Positions 44,556 to 54,311 of a stretch of DNA of 64,000 nucleotides are shown piece after piece; within the stretch, counting starts at the first letter, position 1; the number at the start of each line of letters is the position of its first letter. The DNA is taken from assembly GCA_031841125.1 (NCBI GenBank), contig CM063108.1, positions 41,720,268 to 41,784,267 on the forward strand, given 5' to 3'. The notes under the pieces were generated by a model that was given only the letters and a program-made list of their open reading frames with translations, had not been told where the DNA came from and did not search any database. Origin of the DNA: Acanthococcus lagerstroemiae (Eukaryota > Arthropoda > Insecta > Hemiptera > Eriococcidae). A program made the translations under genes and the position numbers.

Positions 44556-45130
44556 TCTGATCGTTGAAACAGATATACAAGAGCAAAATGCCGTTAAAAC
44601 TGAAAGTAAAAGTGTTGGAAGGATGTACACTACCGGTCCTGACCTACAGAGCACAGATGTGGGCAACTACAGGAGCTCAAAATTTAAAAATGGCAAGAAC
44701 CCAAATTGCCACGGAGCGACCGATTTTAAGAATATCAATAAAGGATAGGTTAAGAAATACCGAAGTAAGAAGCCTGACCGGAGCACAAGACTGTAAGTAC
44801 ATTGCTAAAAAACTCTGATTATGCAGAACATGTTGCCAGAGAAGGTGCAGGAAGGTGAGGCAGAAAGGTATTGGACTGGTATCCTAAGGAGGGAAGCAGA
44901 ACCCAAGGGAAACCCTTGAAAAGGTGGCACGACAAACTGAAAAATATAGGAGGGAGGCTTCGGATAGGGAGAGCAAGGAATAGGGACCGATGGAGAAGGG
45001 TGGGAGGGACCTCTGCCCGCTTGTGGGCGCACTAATATTTATTGAAACCGGGTGTGGTAATTTCATTTTAATATTGTGAAATGGTTGTAATACATAATGA
45101 AAATACATATGTAAATAAATAATGAATGCT
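44556..45130 (+). pseudogene. RTE-type LINE, RT C-terminal region and 3' end
   Basis: Reads LKLKVKVLEGCTLPVLTYRA, then LRNTEVRSLTGAQDCKYIAK, and after frame changes AEHVAREGAG, RKVLDWYPKEGSRTQGKPLK, RWHDKLKNIGG and NRDRWRRVGGTSARLWAH. This is the usual C-terminus of RTE-like proteins (YG.ETW, ..R.RW...LEW.PR..R..GRPP.RW.DD). A short AT-rich 3' end with ATAAATAAAT follows. It precedes, and is separate from, the next RTE copy. Confidence 0.88.
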
Positions 45131-45169
45131 TATTTGGATGTCAGAACAGAGACTACCTAATGGGAAACT

Positions 45170-45890
45170 AAAGAATGGAGAATAGGGACATGGAAAGTAA
45201 GGACACTGAATGAGGTAGGCAAATTAGAATACTTCCTTCTCTGTAACTGACCAGTAAATATATTTATTTAAAAAAAAAAAAAAAAAAAAATGAGATATAA
45301 TGGGAATTTGTGAAGTGAGATTGCCAGAAGAAAATATTTTCGGACGGGGGAGTATAAAATAAACAATTCAGCAGCGAAAAGAGGGCAAGCAGGTGTAAGT
45401 ACTATTATGAATAAAAATATGCGGAATAGAGTACAAAGCAAAACCAGTATCTTTAGTGATAGTCCGCGTTTATATGCCTACAGAAAGTTATAAGCTGAAG
45501 AAGTAGAACAAATTTATGAAAAAATTGATGAAGTATTCAGCAAGGTAAAAGGAAAAGAAAATTTAACTATAATGGGAAATTGAAACGCTTGAGTAGGAGG
45601 AAGAAAAGAAGAAGGGGTATGCCGGGAGCGTAGTTTAGGAGAGCGAAACGAAACAGGGTCGAGGCTCATAGAATTTTGTGAAGAATATAAATTATTTATT
45701 GTCAACACTTTCTTTAAAAATCACAAGAGAAGGAAATACACTGGGAAAAGCCCAGCAGATGTAAAAAGATATGAAGTAGATCACATTATGATAAGAAAAA
45801 GATACAAAAACCTAATTAGTTTGCAAGACGTTCCTAGGAACGGATGTAAATAGTGACCATAATCAAGTAGTAATGAAATGAAAGTTTAAT
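45170..45890 (+). pseudogene. RTE endonuclease domain (broken)
   Basis: Recognisable pieces: TWKVRTLNEVGKLE (45190), MPTESYKL, EVEQIYEKIDEVFSKVKGKE, LTIMGN (the GDFN box reads GN plus a stop), GGRKEEGVC, GERNETGSRLIEFCEEYKLF, IVNTFFKNHKRRKYTGKSPA, DVKRYEVDHIMIRKRYKN and NSDHNQVVM near 45853. It cleaves target DNA for target-primed reverse transcription in intact elements. Confidence 0.87.
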
Positions 45891-45908
45891 TTCAAAAAGA
45901 TGACTGGT

Positions 45909-46555
45909 CTGGTGGAATGTATGGCGATGCACGCATGCCAATGTGGCTCCTGAGACACCGCATCCCCGGCCCCGGAAACTATCCTTTCGAGTATCGCATC
46001 AGTGGCCAGAGGGACGCCTTGAGGCCGGCCTGAGCCCCCATTTCGCCTTTCCGATTCCGGTGCACGCTGTCCTGCACGGGCCACCGTGGCACCCCCTACT
46101 GACCGAGGTTAACGCTCACCCAGCACTAACCTAGAATTTGGATGCACTCCAGCCGGACACGTTTCCTCTTCACTCAACCCTCACCTCCTCGTCATGGTAT
46201 GTGTGGTGACGCAGAAAGGTGGCAACGGCGGGTGAGGCCTGCCCCGTCCAAAGCAGCTGTAGCAGCCCTTCTAGGATGGTACAGAGTTGTTATGTTCGAT
46301 GGTGTGGGTCGACCTTTGTCCGTCGGTCCTCTGCCTCGACCACTCTGCCTGCATCTTCTTCTTCATGATGGTCGAGACAAAGGCCGACACCCGTTTCCAT
46401 CCGCTTCGCTCTTCAACATTTCCTAAGCCAAGGTGTCCGGAGAGAGACGGCTGATCACGTCATCTCTGTTGCTCGTGTTTCCGCCTCCGGGATCGAGCGC
46501 TGTCGCCGTTCCGCGCCTCTTAACTCCCAGGCCTCACATTAGAAGAGGGTATGCC
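45909..46555 (+). repeat. Repeat A, copy 5, with GC-rich 3' extension
   Basis: GGTGGAATGTATGGCGATGC (45911) through CTATCCTTTCGAGTATCGCA, CACCCCCTACTGACCGAGG and CCTCCTCGTCATGGTATGTG to about 46230 matches copy 4. A further 320 bp of GC-rich sequence (for example CGGGATCGAGCGCTGTCGCC, about 46489) runs until the A-rich LINE resumes, so the whole insert may be 650 bp. The extension has no partner elsewhere in the window. Confidence 0.85.
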
Positions 46556-46899
46556 AGGGTGTCAAAAAAATAAACAAGAAGAAAGTAAAAAAAAAAAAGA
46601 AAAAAAAGAAAAGAATTTGGAGTTATTGAAATAGGTAAAAAAAGAAGAAAAACGTTAAAGAGAAAAAGAGAAATAACGATAGAACTTTGTAAATTACAGA
46701 CAGGAAATAATAATGAAGGGGAGTTTATAGCACTAAGAAAAGCTACAAATCTGGCAGCAATGGAGAAAATAGGTACTAAAAAAAAGGAGAAAATCATGGA
46801 TGAAAAGTAGGATAGTAGAATTAAAGGAAGAAAGAAGAAAGTATAAGCCAGCTAGTGATTAAAAAAAAGTAAGGACTAATATAAGGTTTTAAGAAATCA

Positions 46900-48000
46900 A
46901 ATAAAGAGAGTGTGCAAGAAGGCAAAAGAAAAATGAGTTAATCTACATTGTGAGGAAATTGAGGAGCAAATGAAAGCAAGAAACTCCAATTAGGCATGAG
47001 TAAAAAGATATTATTTTGGAGCAAGAAGAAAAAAAAACAAATAATTTAACGGATGAAAAAGGAAAACTATTAGATCTTAAAAAAAAAAACGAAGTTGTAA
47101 AAAGGTGGGTGAGATATGTTGAGAAACTTGTGTAAGAACGGAGCAGGTATAAGTAAATGTATGGAAAAAGAAAATAGTGTGGAGGATTTGAGATCTGAAT
47201 TAGATAAAGCTCTGAAAGATATGAGAGCAGGTGAACCAGAAGGAATGGATGAAATTGCTAGTAAGTGATTGAGGAATGCAGGAGTAGTTTTAAAAAATTT
47301 ATACAAATTAATTTTCAGAATGTATGAGGAAGGAGAAATGTCGAATAGATTTCCAGAAAAGCAAGTTGATTATGATCCCTACAAAAGTAGGAGCAATCAA
47401 ATGTGAAGAATATCGTACTATAAGTTTACTAATATCGCACGCATCAAAGATTCTAGCAAGGATAATAAATAAAAGAACACAAAATAAAATGGAAAAAAGG
47501 GTGGGAGAAGATCAGTTCGGATTCAGAAAAGGCAGAAGAACTAAAGAACCAATTTTATGTTTGAGGCTTTCATTAGAAAAAAGACTGAAGAAAAGGTTTG
47601 AATATATGTGTAGCATTTGTAGATTTAGAAAAAGCTTTTGATAATGTTGAATGGTTAAAAATGTTTCAAATATTGAAGAAAATAGGAAGAAGCTGAAATT
47701 TGAAAAGGAGTGAGACAAAGTTGCTGTTTATGGGATTTTGCGCATTGGGAATAAAGATGAATAAAAACAAAACAAAAGTGATAAGTAATGGTAGTCAGTA
47801 GATGGAAACCAAATCCAATAAATATGGAAATAGGAGGTGGAAAAATAAAAAATTTGAGAGAATTTAAATGCTTAGGAAGTCTGATAACACACAATGAAAG
47901 AAGTAAAAGTGAAATAAAGAGTAGAATGGAACAAGCTAAGAGAGCTTTTTTTCAGAAAGGAGGCATATTTAAGACAAAATAGATTCAAAAGTAAGACTGA
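46900..48000 (+). pseudogene. RTE reverse transcriptase domain (broken, core deleted)
   Basis: NSVEDLRSELDKALKDMRAG, NLYKLIFRMYEEGEM, EYRTISLLISHASKILARII (47410 on), GEDQFGFRKGRRTKEPI and, with a frame change, VAFVDLEKAFDNVEWLKM (motif A). The reading then leaps to LGIKMNKNKTKVIS and EFKCLGSLITH, so motif B and the Y/F-ADD catalytic box are deleted. Many stops. Confidence 0.88.
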
Positions 48001-48229
48001 GATTTCTTCAAATGTATACTTGGAGTATATAGCATTCCATGGATGTAAGACCTGGATAATAGGAACATAAGAAAGAAAAAGGAAAAAAGCTTTTGGAATG
48101 CGGTCTTATTGGAGAATGTTAAAAATCGAATAGACAGGAAAGATCCGGAATGCGGAAGTGTTGAGGTGAATAGGAAAGGAAAAGAGAAATTTGGAATATG
48201 GGAAAAATAAATAGCACGAAATAAAAAAA

Positions 48230-48349
48230 GAGTTAGCACGGAATCGAGATGCACACAAAATAATGTACGATCACGAAATTTTAAATAGTAAGCCCGCAAC
48301 GGCCTGCGCACAGAATTTAACATGTCGCAATGAAACGAGGAAAATGAAA
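48230..48349. other. Junction between RTE LINE and MULE remnant
   Basis: No recognisable domain; transition from A-rich LINE to balanced composition. Confidence 0.4.
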
Positions 48350-49108
48350 ATTGGTTTGGGGGTGCAGCTTTAGGTTTTCCATCAACTGACAATGGAGTGG
48401 AATCCACTAACGCTGCGGTTAAGCGGGAACATACCTTCAGGGAGAGGTTGCCCGTGGGGTGAATTTTTCTACCTACCTATGGCTCTTCGGGTAATGATTT
48501 GGCGCACATATACATATTTACAACAAACTTTATAAGCGAGTTTCCCATGCGCGGATGTTACATCTGTAGTTCTTGGAAGTTTGTACCAATTTCACTTGCC
48601 AGCAATGTATTTTGTCAGGACCCCGTGGACCAATTCTTGTACGCCATGACGGAAATGGTGGAGAAGTGGTCTTCGCTGATGTCCCGTCGATATCCCTGAG
48701 AGTGTGGACAGCAGCGTCAATGGGCAGGCAGTCTCTAATTAGCCGGTACTCCAACGCACTGCACCTGATAACACTTCAAGGTACTTCACGGCTTCTTCCA
48801 AACACTCGGCAGACATCACGATGCGACAACTCAAGAAATTTGAACGCCAGAATTTCAAAACGTTCGATGATTACAAGCTGTGAAGGAGTGAATTGCGGAA
48901 GATAGAGGTGACGGCAAACAGCGACACAGTTAATGGTTCTTGCAGCTGTCCAATATTTTTGAAGAACAGGCAATGCAAGCATTCGCTAACCATGCTAATC
49001 CGACAGAAGTTAGTGGACGTCCCCCTCTTAGGTAAAATCATACCCATCGGTCAAAAACGTAAGCGAGGTAGACTAGCGAAGGCAAAAAAAGCCTTATTAG
49101 CGCAGTAG
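48350..49108 (+). pseudogene. MULE transposase C-terminal region with SWIM finger
   Basis: GFPSTDNGVESTNAAVKREH then TFRERLPVG (48360-48460), QFLYAMTEMVEKWSSLMSRR (48627 on, after extra sequence), VVFADVPSISLRVWTAA, and in another frame RYFTASSKHSADITMRQLKK, FERQNFKTFDDYK. Then VTANSDTVNGSCSCPIFLKN, RQCKH, a SWIM finger (CxC...CxH), and IIPIGQKRKRGRLAKAKKAL before a stop at 49108. The order and the Lys/Arg-rich end are typical of insect MULE transposases. Frameshifts and an insertion at about 48460-48625 disable it. Confidence 0.9.
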
Positions 49109-49384
49109 ATACAAATAATTTTAAACCGTTATTTCGCAATAATTTTTCGTTCATTTGCAAATTTTTCCGTTAAGACAAATTGTTTACCATTCATTTTTTT
49201 TTACTTCCGTTCCTACATTATTTTTACCGTTAACTTTTTTGTCATTTCGTTGGCTGTTTTCTTATTTCGTTATGACAACCGATTTGTTCCGTGCAAACAA
49301 CGTCTTTTTGCGTGCTAATCAATGCCACCCAAAGAGAAGAGTTAGAATGATATAGGCCATAATCTAAGGCATCTGGGGATATTG
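49109..49384. other. T-rich spacer
   Basis: No feature recognised. Confidence 0.5.
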
Positions 49385-49545
49385 TTATTACTGCTAGAGG
49401 GAATGGTTGAAGGAAAGAACTGGAAAGGGAGGCAAATAATGAGCTATGAAGAACAGATAATAAAGAAGATACAAGGTGTAAATCCTTCTCAGAAATGAAA
49501 AGACAAGCACAGGAGAGGAAAAAGTGGAAAGACGCAATCCACTAA
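49385..49545 (+). pseudogene. LINE C-terminal fragment
   Basis: Reads EGMVEGKNWKGRQIMSYEEQ, IIKKIQGVNPSQ, a variant of the GKR-x-RGRP-x-x-x-x-x-DQI tail seen in endonuclease/reverse transcriptases. It ends where the SINE begins. Confidence 0.65.
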
Positions 49546-49570
49546 CGTAACCCCTCATTTGCGGATGTTT

Positions 49571-49786
49571 CTCTTCTCTAATTTTACTCTCAACCCGAGC
49601 CCTGGAATCCGCCCTTTCGAGCATTACTTCAGAGACGTCGGGGAGGCTGTTAGGGCTGTCTTAGCCCTCTTCTCATCTTGCCGAAAAATCGGCCTAGGTC
49701 GAAATGTAGCGAGTTGCTACGTGGGCTCGAACCCGGCACCTCCGGATTTCAAGTCCAGCACGCTATCCACTCGGCCAACCAGACGA
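49571..49786 (-). mobile_element. tRNA-derived SINE, copy 3
   Basis: Inverse orientation. Box A complement CCACTCGGCCA (49768-49778), box B complement GGGCTCGAACC (49723-49733). The head reads GTGCTGGACTTGAAATCCGG on the minus strand, which matches the anticodon arm of tRNA-Ser. The body (CCTAGGTCGAAAT, GGCTGTTAGGGCTGTCTTAG, CGTCGGGGAGG) equals copies 1 and 2. It adjoins a LINE C-terminal fragment. Confidence 0.92.
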
Positions 49787-52642
49787 GGTTAGATACAATG
49801 GTGCCACTTTTATAAAAAATCCCGGGCGGATCAACGTTTGCTAGAAATCTTTCTTCAGTATCTGCAATATTTCTTAGGTTTTGAGTAAAACTAATTTTGG
49901 GATCTTTGACTCGCCTCCACTCAAAAAATTAGCAACGGGGCTTAGTACGCTATTCAAGCGATCTCCCGTGACAATTTTCGATCAAATCTCGCTCTTATCC
50001 CACATTCCCCCCCCCCGTCTACTTCTCCTGTGGACTAATGTAAGAAGCATTCACTTTCTGCGCTGCAACGCATTTTGAATTCCTGGAAGAGCTACGATGT
50101 TTTATCCGTTTTTCCATCTCCCAGCATCAGCGTTGGCCTATGTTGGCGGATATTCCACTCGCGGAACAGTATCCCGGTCTGCGTTTAGATGACTTTCGGC
50201 GGGAAAAAAATTAACATGTATGCTGTATTTGCTAAGGTAAGGATGTTGGATCTACGACAAGCATGATTCACGATACGACAGGTATACGCGGTACCGCAGT
50301 AGCCCAACATCTGATACTAACATTGCTTTAGATTTATGGTGTCACTTTTTGTATCACGTACAGCACCCGAACCCATTCTCTCTCACGCTTTTAGAGTAAT
50401 CAATCTGCTCTCGGGAAGTGCAGTGTACCAGTCTACTATGTATATAATGCGTATACGAGAAACATATTTCGTAAAAAGATAGAGAGAACCGCGGTAGCGA
50501 TGATAGAATTCCGTATACAGCGGACGTAAGAGGTCAACTGCAAAAGCATGCACCAAAACATTTTCTCGCTCTTTTTTCGTCTTTTTTTTTTTTTTTTTTC
50601 TGCTTCTAATTTATACATAAAGACGAGTAGTTGGAAATAGACGAACGAGGGAAACCGCAGAGAGAGAGAGAGAGAGAGAGAAGACTGATCACGATAAAAC
50701 ACTTGTTTCGAAAACGTAGAACGTAGCCTATTATAAGTATACGAGTATCGTACGCCGTATTACTTGTAATTTAGTTTTCTTCGGTCTTCGGCGTCTAATT
50801 TTAGCCGAGTTCTCGTTAACCGAACATAAATTAGTTTGCGAGATTTATTCGCGAAAAATACGATCGAGAGGCTAATCAAGAGTCCGTCGACGGTAAATCG
50901 AGCTCTCGTGTAGCTCCGCGGCGCTGCTGGAACGGAGATGGGGCACTTCGGTCCGGAAACGACGACAGAACGGATATTTATAGCCAGGCACTCGGTGATT
51001 GAAAATGAATTATTCGTCGAATGGGTGATTGTAGGTTATGAGCTTATGAGAAACTGTATCTGTGCATGCGGCACGTGAGCATCCGCGAGCGTGCATTTGT
51101 AACTTGCAGCATCCGCTGGCTGGATTGGAGATCGTGAATCGGTGAAAAGGAAAGTTATTGAACTCATTTGTCGAAGAATCTTATTATTCGATCCAAGTTT
51201 AGAGTTATGTGGCGCATTATGGATACGGCGAACCACGAGATTACTTTTCAAGTCACAAAGGCGCTCGAAAGAGAAGTAGCGCCATTTGAAATTTCGGAGA
51301 TGTTTGATTTTCGTACGTCCCCCAATCCGAGTAGCAGGCTCCGTGGGGGCCAAAGCCTGCATCATCCCACCGCACACAGTCCAACCTAAAGCCGAAAGCC
51401 AGGGTATCCATTTTAACTCTAAAAACAGCTATCTATCCCGCTGAATAACAAAAATCTACCGGTAAAATATGATTTTTGGCGAATTTTTAAAGATAGCAGG
51501 GTCGGACTAGCTAATGACTGGCTAATTTGGGGGTGAAAATGTACACCCATAAAAAATACGCAGAAAACGCGTTTTTGCTACTGTTTGACAAAAAACTTCA
51601 TTATACGGAAGGAAAAACTTTTATTAACGTATAACAATTTGAGTAGGAAGATCAAAGTTGCGACCACAGTCATCGTTGCACTTCGCAACATCTTTTCCCG
51701 CAAGTCTTCACGGCGACTCTCGATTTCTTTGGTTCGTAATTTGTGTACCTTCAAGAACCTTTCTTACATTTTTACGTTCGTGGTATCCTAGAAAATAGAA
51801 CATAAATATATGAAGAATGCAAAAAAATACATCAATTTTTTGGACCAAGATCGTCGTAACTCCTGTTCTAATACAAATTTCTGGTTCAAAAAGTTAATGT
51901 AGCTAAGGGTCTTACTTTTTGATTAGAATTACTTTCAAATCTCGCTCATTCGATGTACTTTTTTTAAACAATAATTCAAACACTAATCGCCAGTATTTTG
52001 CTTTACTGTGTTCCGGTTATAAATTTTTCCTTTCTGCAGCATGCATTCAAAACATAGACCATAGTATACCAATAGGATCTTTATTACTTCATCTATCTGG
52101 TAAAGAAAAGTGATATCGGAACTTCATTCCCACGTGCGTGCCGTGAGCATATATGTAGTTCGAAAAACGTGATGTTGTACATTTTCATCCTTCAGTGTAC
52201 ATCCCCCTCCACTGACGATATCAGACCATTCTTCTTAAATGTTAAAAATTATTATCTTTCAGAAACAGTAGTACATACTAAGATGAAAGCGTTGAAAAAG
52301 TTCCAAGCTAAAGGCCTGCTAGCTTCAGACGCTCTTGAGGCACCCTTAAATGAGGTCGTGTTCCAAAAGAAACTATTTGAATACTCTATGCTTCAAAATA
52401 AAAATATAAAAATCGAATTGCCGAACTGGTAATAAACAAGCCAGGTCGCTTCGCGAGCTAGTAATAGGGTCGGCCTTTCAGCTGAAGTCTGGGCAACTAT
52501 TCCACTAACTAGCTTCGAACAAAAAGTATAATCGCACTTGGACGCTGTTAAGCGTAAGGGAACCAACCAGCAAAATCTGTTCTTTGAGAACACGTGATTC
52601 TAAGTTCAAGAGCCATGTAGAAACTATATAACATAGCGTTTA
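49787..52642. other. Long stretch without recognised gene
   Basis: Poly-T at about 50580-50599 and an (AG)n tract at about 50660-50681. 52169-52432 holds an 87-codon frame ending in LFEYSMLQNKNIKIELPNW that I do not recognise. TAGGGTCGGC (52465) and GCCGACCCTA (53394) form an inverted pair around the hAT element, possibly an older element it entered. Confidence 0.5.
50660..50681. repeat. (AG)n microsatellite
   Basis: Uninterrupted AG dinucleotide run of about ten units after a GC-rich bit. Confidence 0.95.
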
Positions 52643-52650
52643 CTGATAAG

Positions 52651-53265
52651 TAGGGATTCCAAAAATATGCTTTTGCATGTTTTTTTCTGTTGAAATAGAT
52701 ATAGGGAATATCCATGTTATTTTTGTGATTCATAGAATTTCGAGAAGAATGAGCCACACTTGATTGAGCATATTTTAGCATATTTTGGGTGTAAAAGCAT
52801 TTTTTAGCATATTTTCTGTTTTTTTTTAAGAGCATATTCAAGAATATTTGGTCAATTTTCACAATTTTTGCGGAATATTTTCAATTTTTTTCTATATTGC
52901 ACTATTTTTGTCTCCTATGAAAGTAAAACTGCTACAACTGCAACTTTTGTAATCCAAAACATGTTTTCCCGCAAAGTTTTCCGCCTATGTAGAACACTGT
53001 TAACATGTATTCAGTGTTCGCCTATGAAAAAGGACTTTTTGCCCGATAACTTTAGGACTTTTTTCCTTGTATATCTGTCATTTCTCGATTTCCTTTCAAA
53101 ATGGTACCCATATTGACCCATTTAATCATTTATTATCACTTCAATCGGAAATATTTTGACATATTTCGGGATGTTTAGGGAATATTTAAGCATATTTGAC
53201 GAGAATAAAAGCATATTATAAGCGCATATTTGACCCCTTTTTAGAGCATATTTTTGGAATCCCTA
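52651..53265. mobile_element. hAT-type MITE, 615 bp, with AGCATATTT iterations
   Basis: Perfect ends TAGGGATTCCAAAAATATGC (52651-52670) and GCATATTTTTGGAATCCCTA (ending 53265). Flanks CTGATAAG (52643-52650) and CTGATAGG (53266-53273) are an 8-bp target duplication with one mismatch. The word AGCATATTT recurs at least eight times inside both terminal 200-bp regions. Confidence 0.93.
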
Positions 53266-53273
53266 CTGATAGG

Positions 53274-53733
53274 CTTTGATCAACGTGAGTACACATTTTT
53301 AAATCGGGGGCCCAATTCTGAAAAGTTCTACGTTTCGCGCTCTTTCCAACAATACTAATAATTTATTTTGTTAACAAAAATGTCAGTTGGTTCACGCCGA
53401 CCCTAATTTCAGCAAGAATCATATATAATATTACAAACCTCACAAAATGAACTCCTTTCACCAATTCCTTATGTTGATACCTCGAGTCGCTTTTGCTGAG
53501 ACTGTAAGCATGATGTAAAACCATCTTCCTATCTACTTCTTTTACACACGATTATGTTCACTTTTACATTTAAAACCACAAGCGCCACTGTCAAAAGCAA
53601 ACGTGATTCATTCTCGTGTATCCTGAACTTCAGTTGATAAGAAAAACAAGCCACTGACGTCACGCGTCGCGTAGATTCATTTTTTCCATTGTATAAGGCC
53701 CGACTGTGCCGAGCTTGAAAAAGTTATTAACTA
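53274..53733. other. Spacer
   Basis: No recognised gene. Confidence 0.4.
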
Positions 53734-54311
53734 AGGTACTGTGCCCTAAGCACACCAGGCTCCTAATGACGCCAACAGCGGATATTTTGTGAACTAATTG
53801 ACGCACCAGGCTTAAAATTCACTCGGGTACATAATTTCATCAATCGTCAAAGTGGAAATGCTAACAAAGTGTGTTGAAACTTTTTATCACAAAAGTGACT
53901 GCACTTCTCTAATTTTTTCATCACTTCTGCATTGAATTATTGAAAATCGATTTGCCGAGCCATAAATTCAACAATCAACGAAATTTTTGAACCAAACTGA
54001 CGTATTATCATCCTAGATTCCAAAAAGTGTGTTTCAATTCATTTCAACATGTAAATATGCCAAATAAATAAAAAAAATCAAACATGGTTGGCGTAATTAG
54101 AAACCCGTGCCCCAATTACGTCACTTTGGTACCTCATTTTTGGGGTGTTATAAGTATGAAAAAAAAGTTCAAAAAGTCATCCTGTATGCTTTTAGGATAT
54201 AGCTTAATCCTTCCTTTATCACCCCGACTGATCATATAATGACCAAAACTTAAATATCTTCTGAGATATTTTCAATTTAGTTAAGCATGGCCTTAATAGG
54301 GCACAGTACCT
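53734..54311. mobile_element. Inverted-repeat element, 578 bp
   Basis: Perfect 15-bp inverted ends AGGTACTGTGCCCTA (53734-53748) and TAGGGCACAGTACCT (54297-54311). No target duplication could be recognised, so the true termini may lie slightly outside. No coding. Confidence 0.7.

Larger units (their letters stand above)
45160..48220 (+). mobile_element. RTE-type LINE, nearly end to end but heavily broken and interrupted
   Basis: Endonuclease part (about 45170-45890), interruption by repeat A and GC-rich sequence (45909-46555), linker and RT region (46556-47990), and C-terminal part to about 48220. Coding blocks occur in order but spread over three frames with many stops, and the sequence is A-rich. 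A poly-A/T block at 45272-45291 looks like a later insertion or slippage within the endonuclease. Confidence 0.88.
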
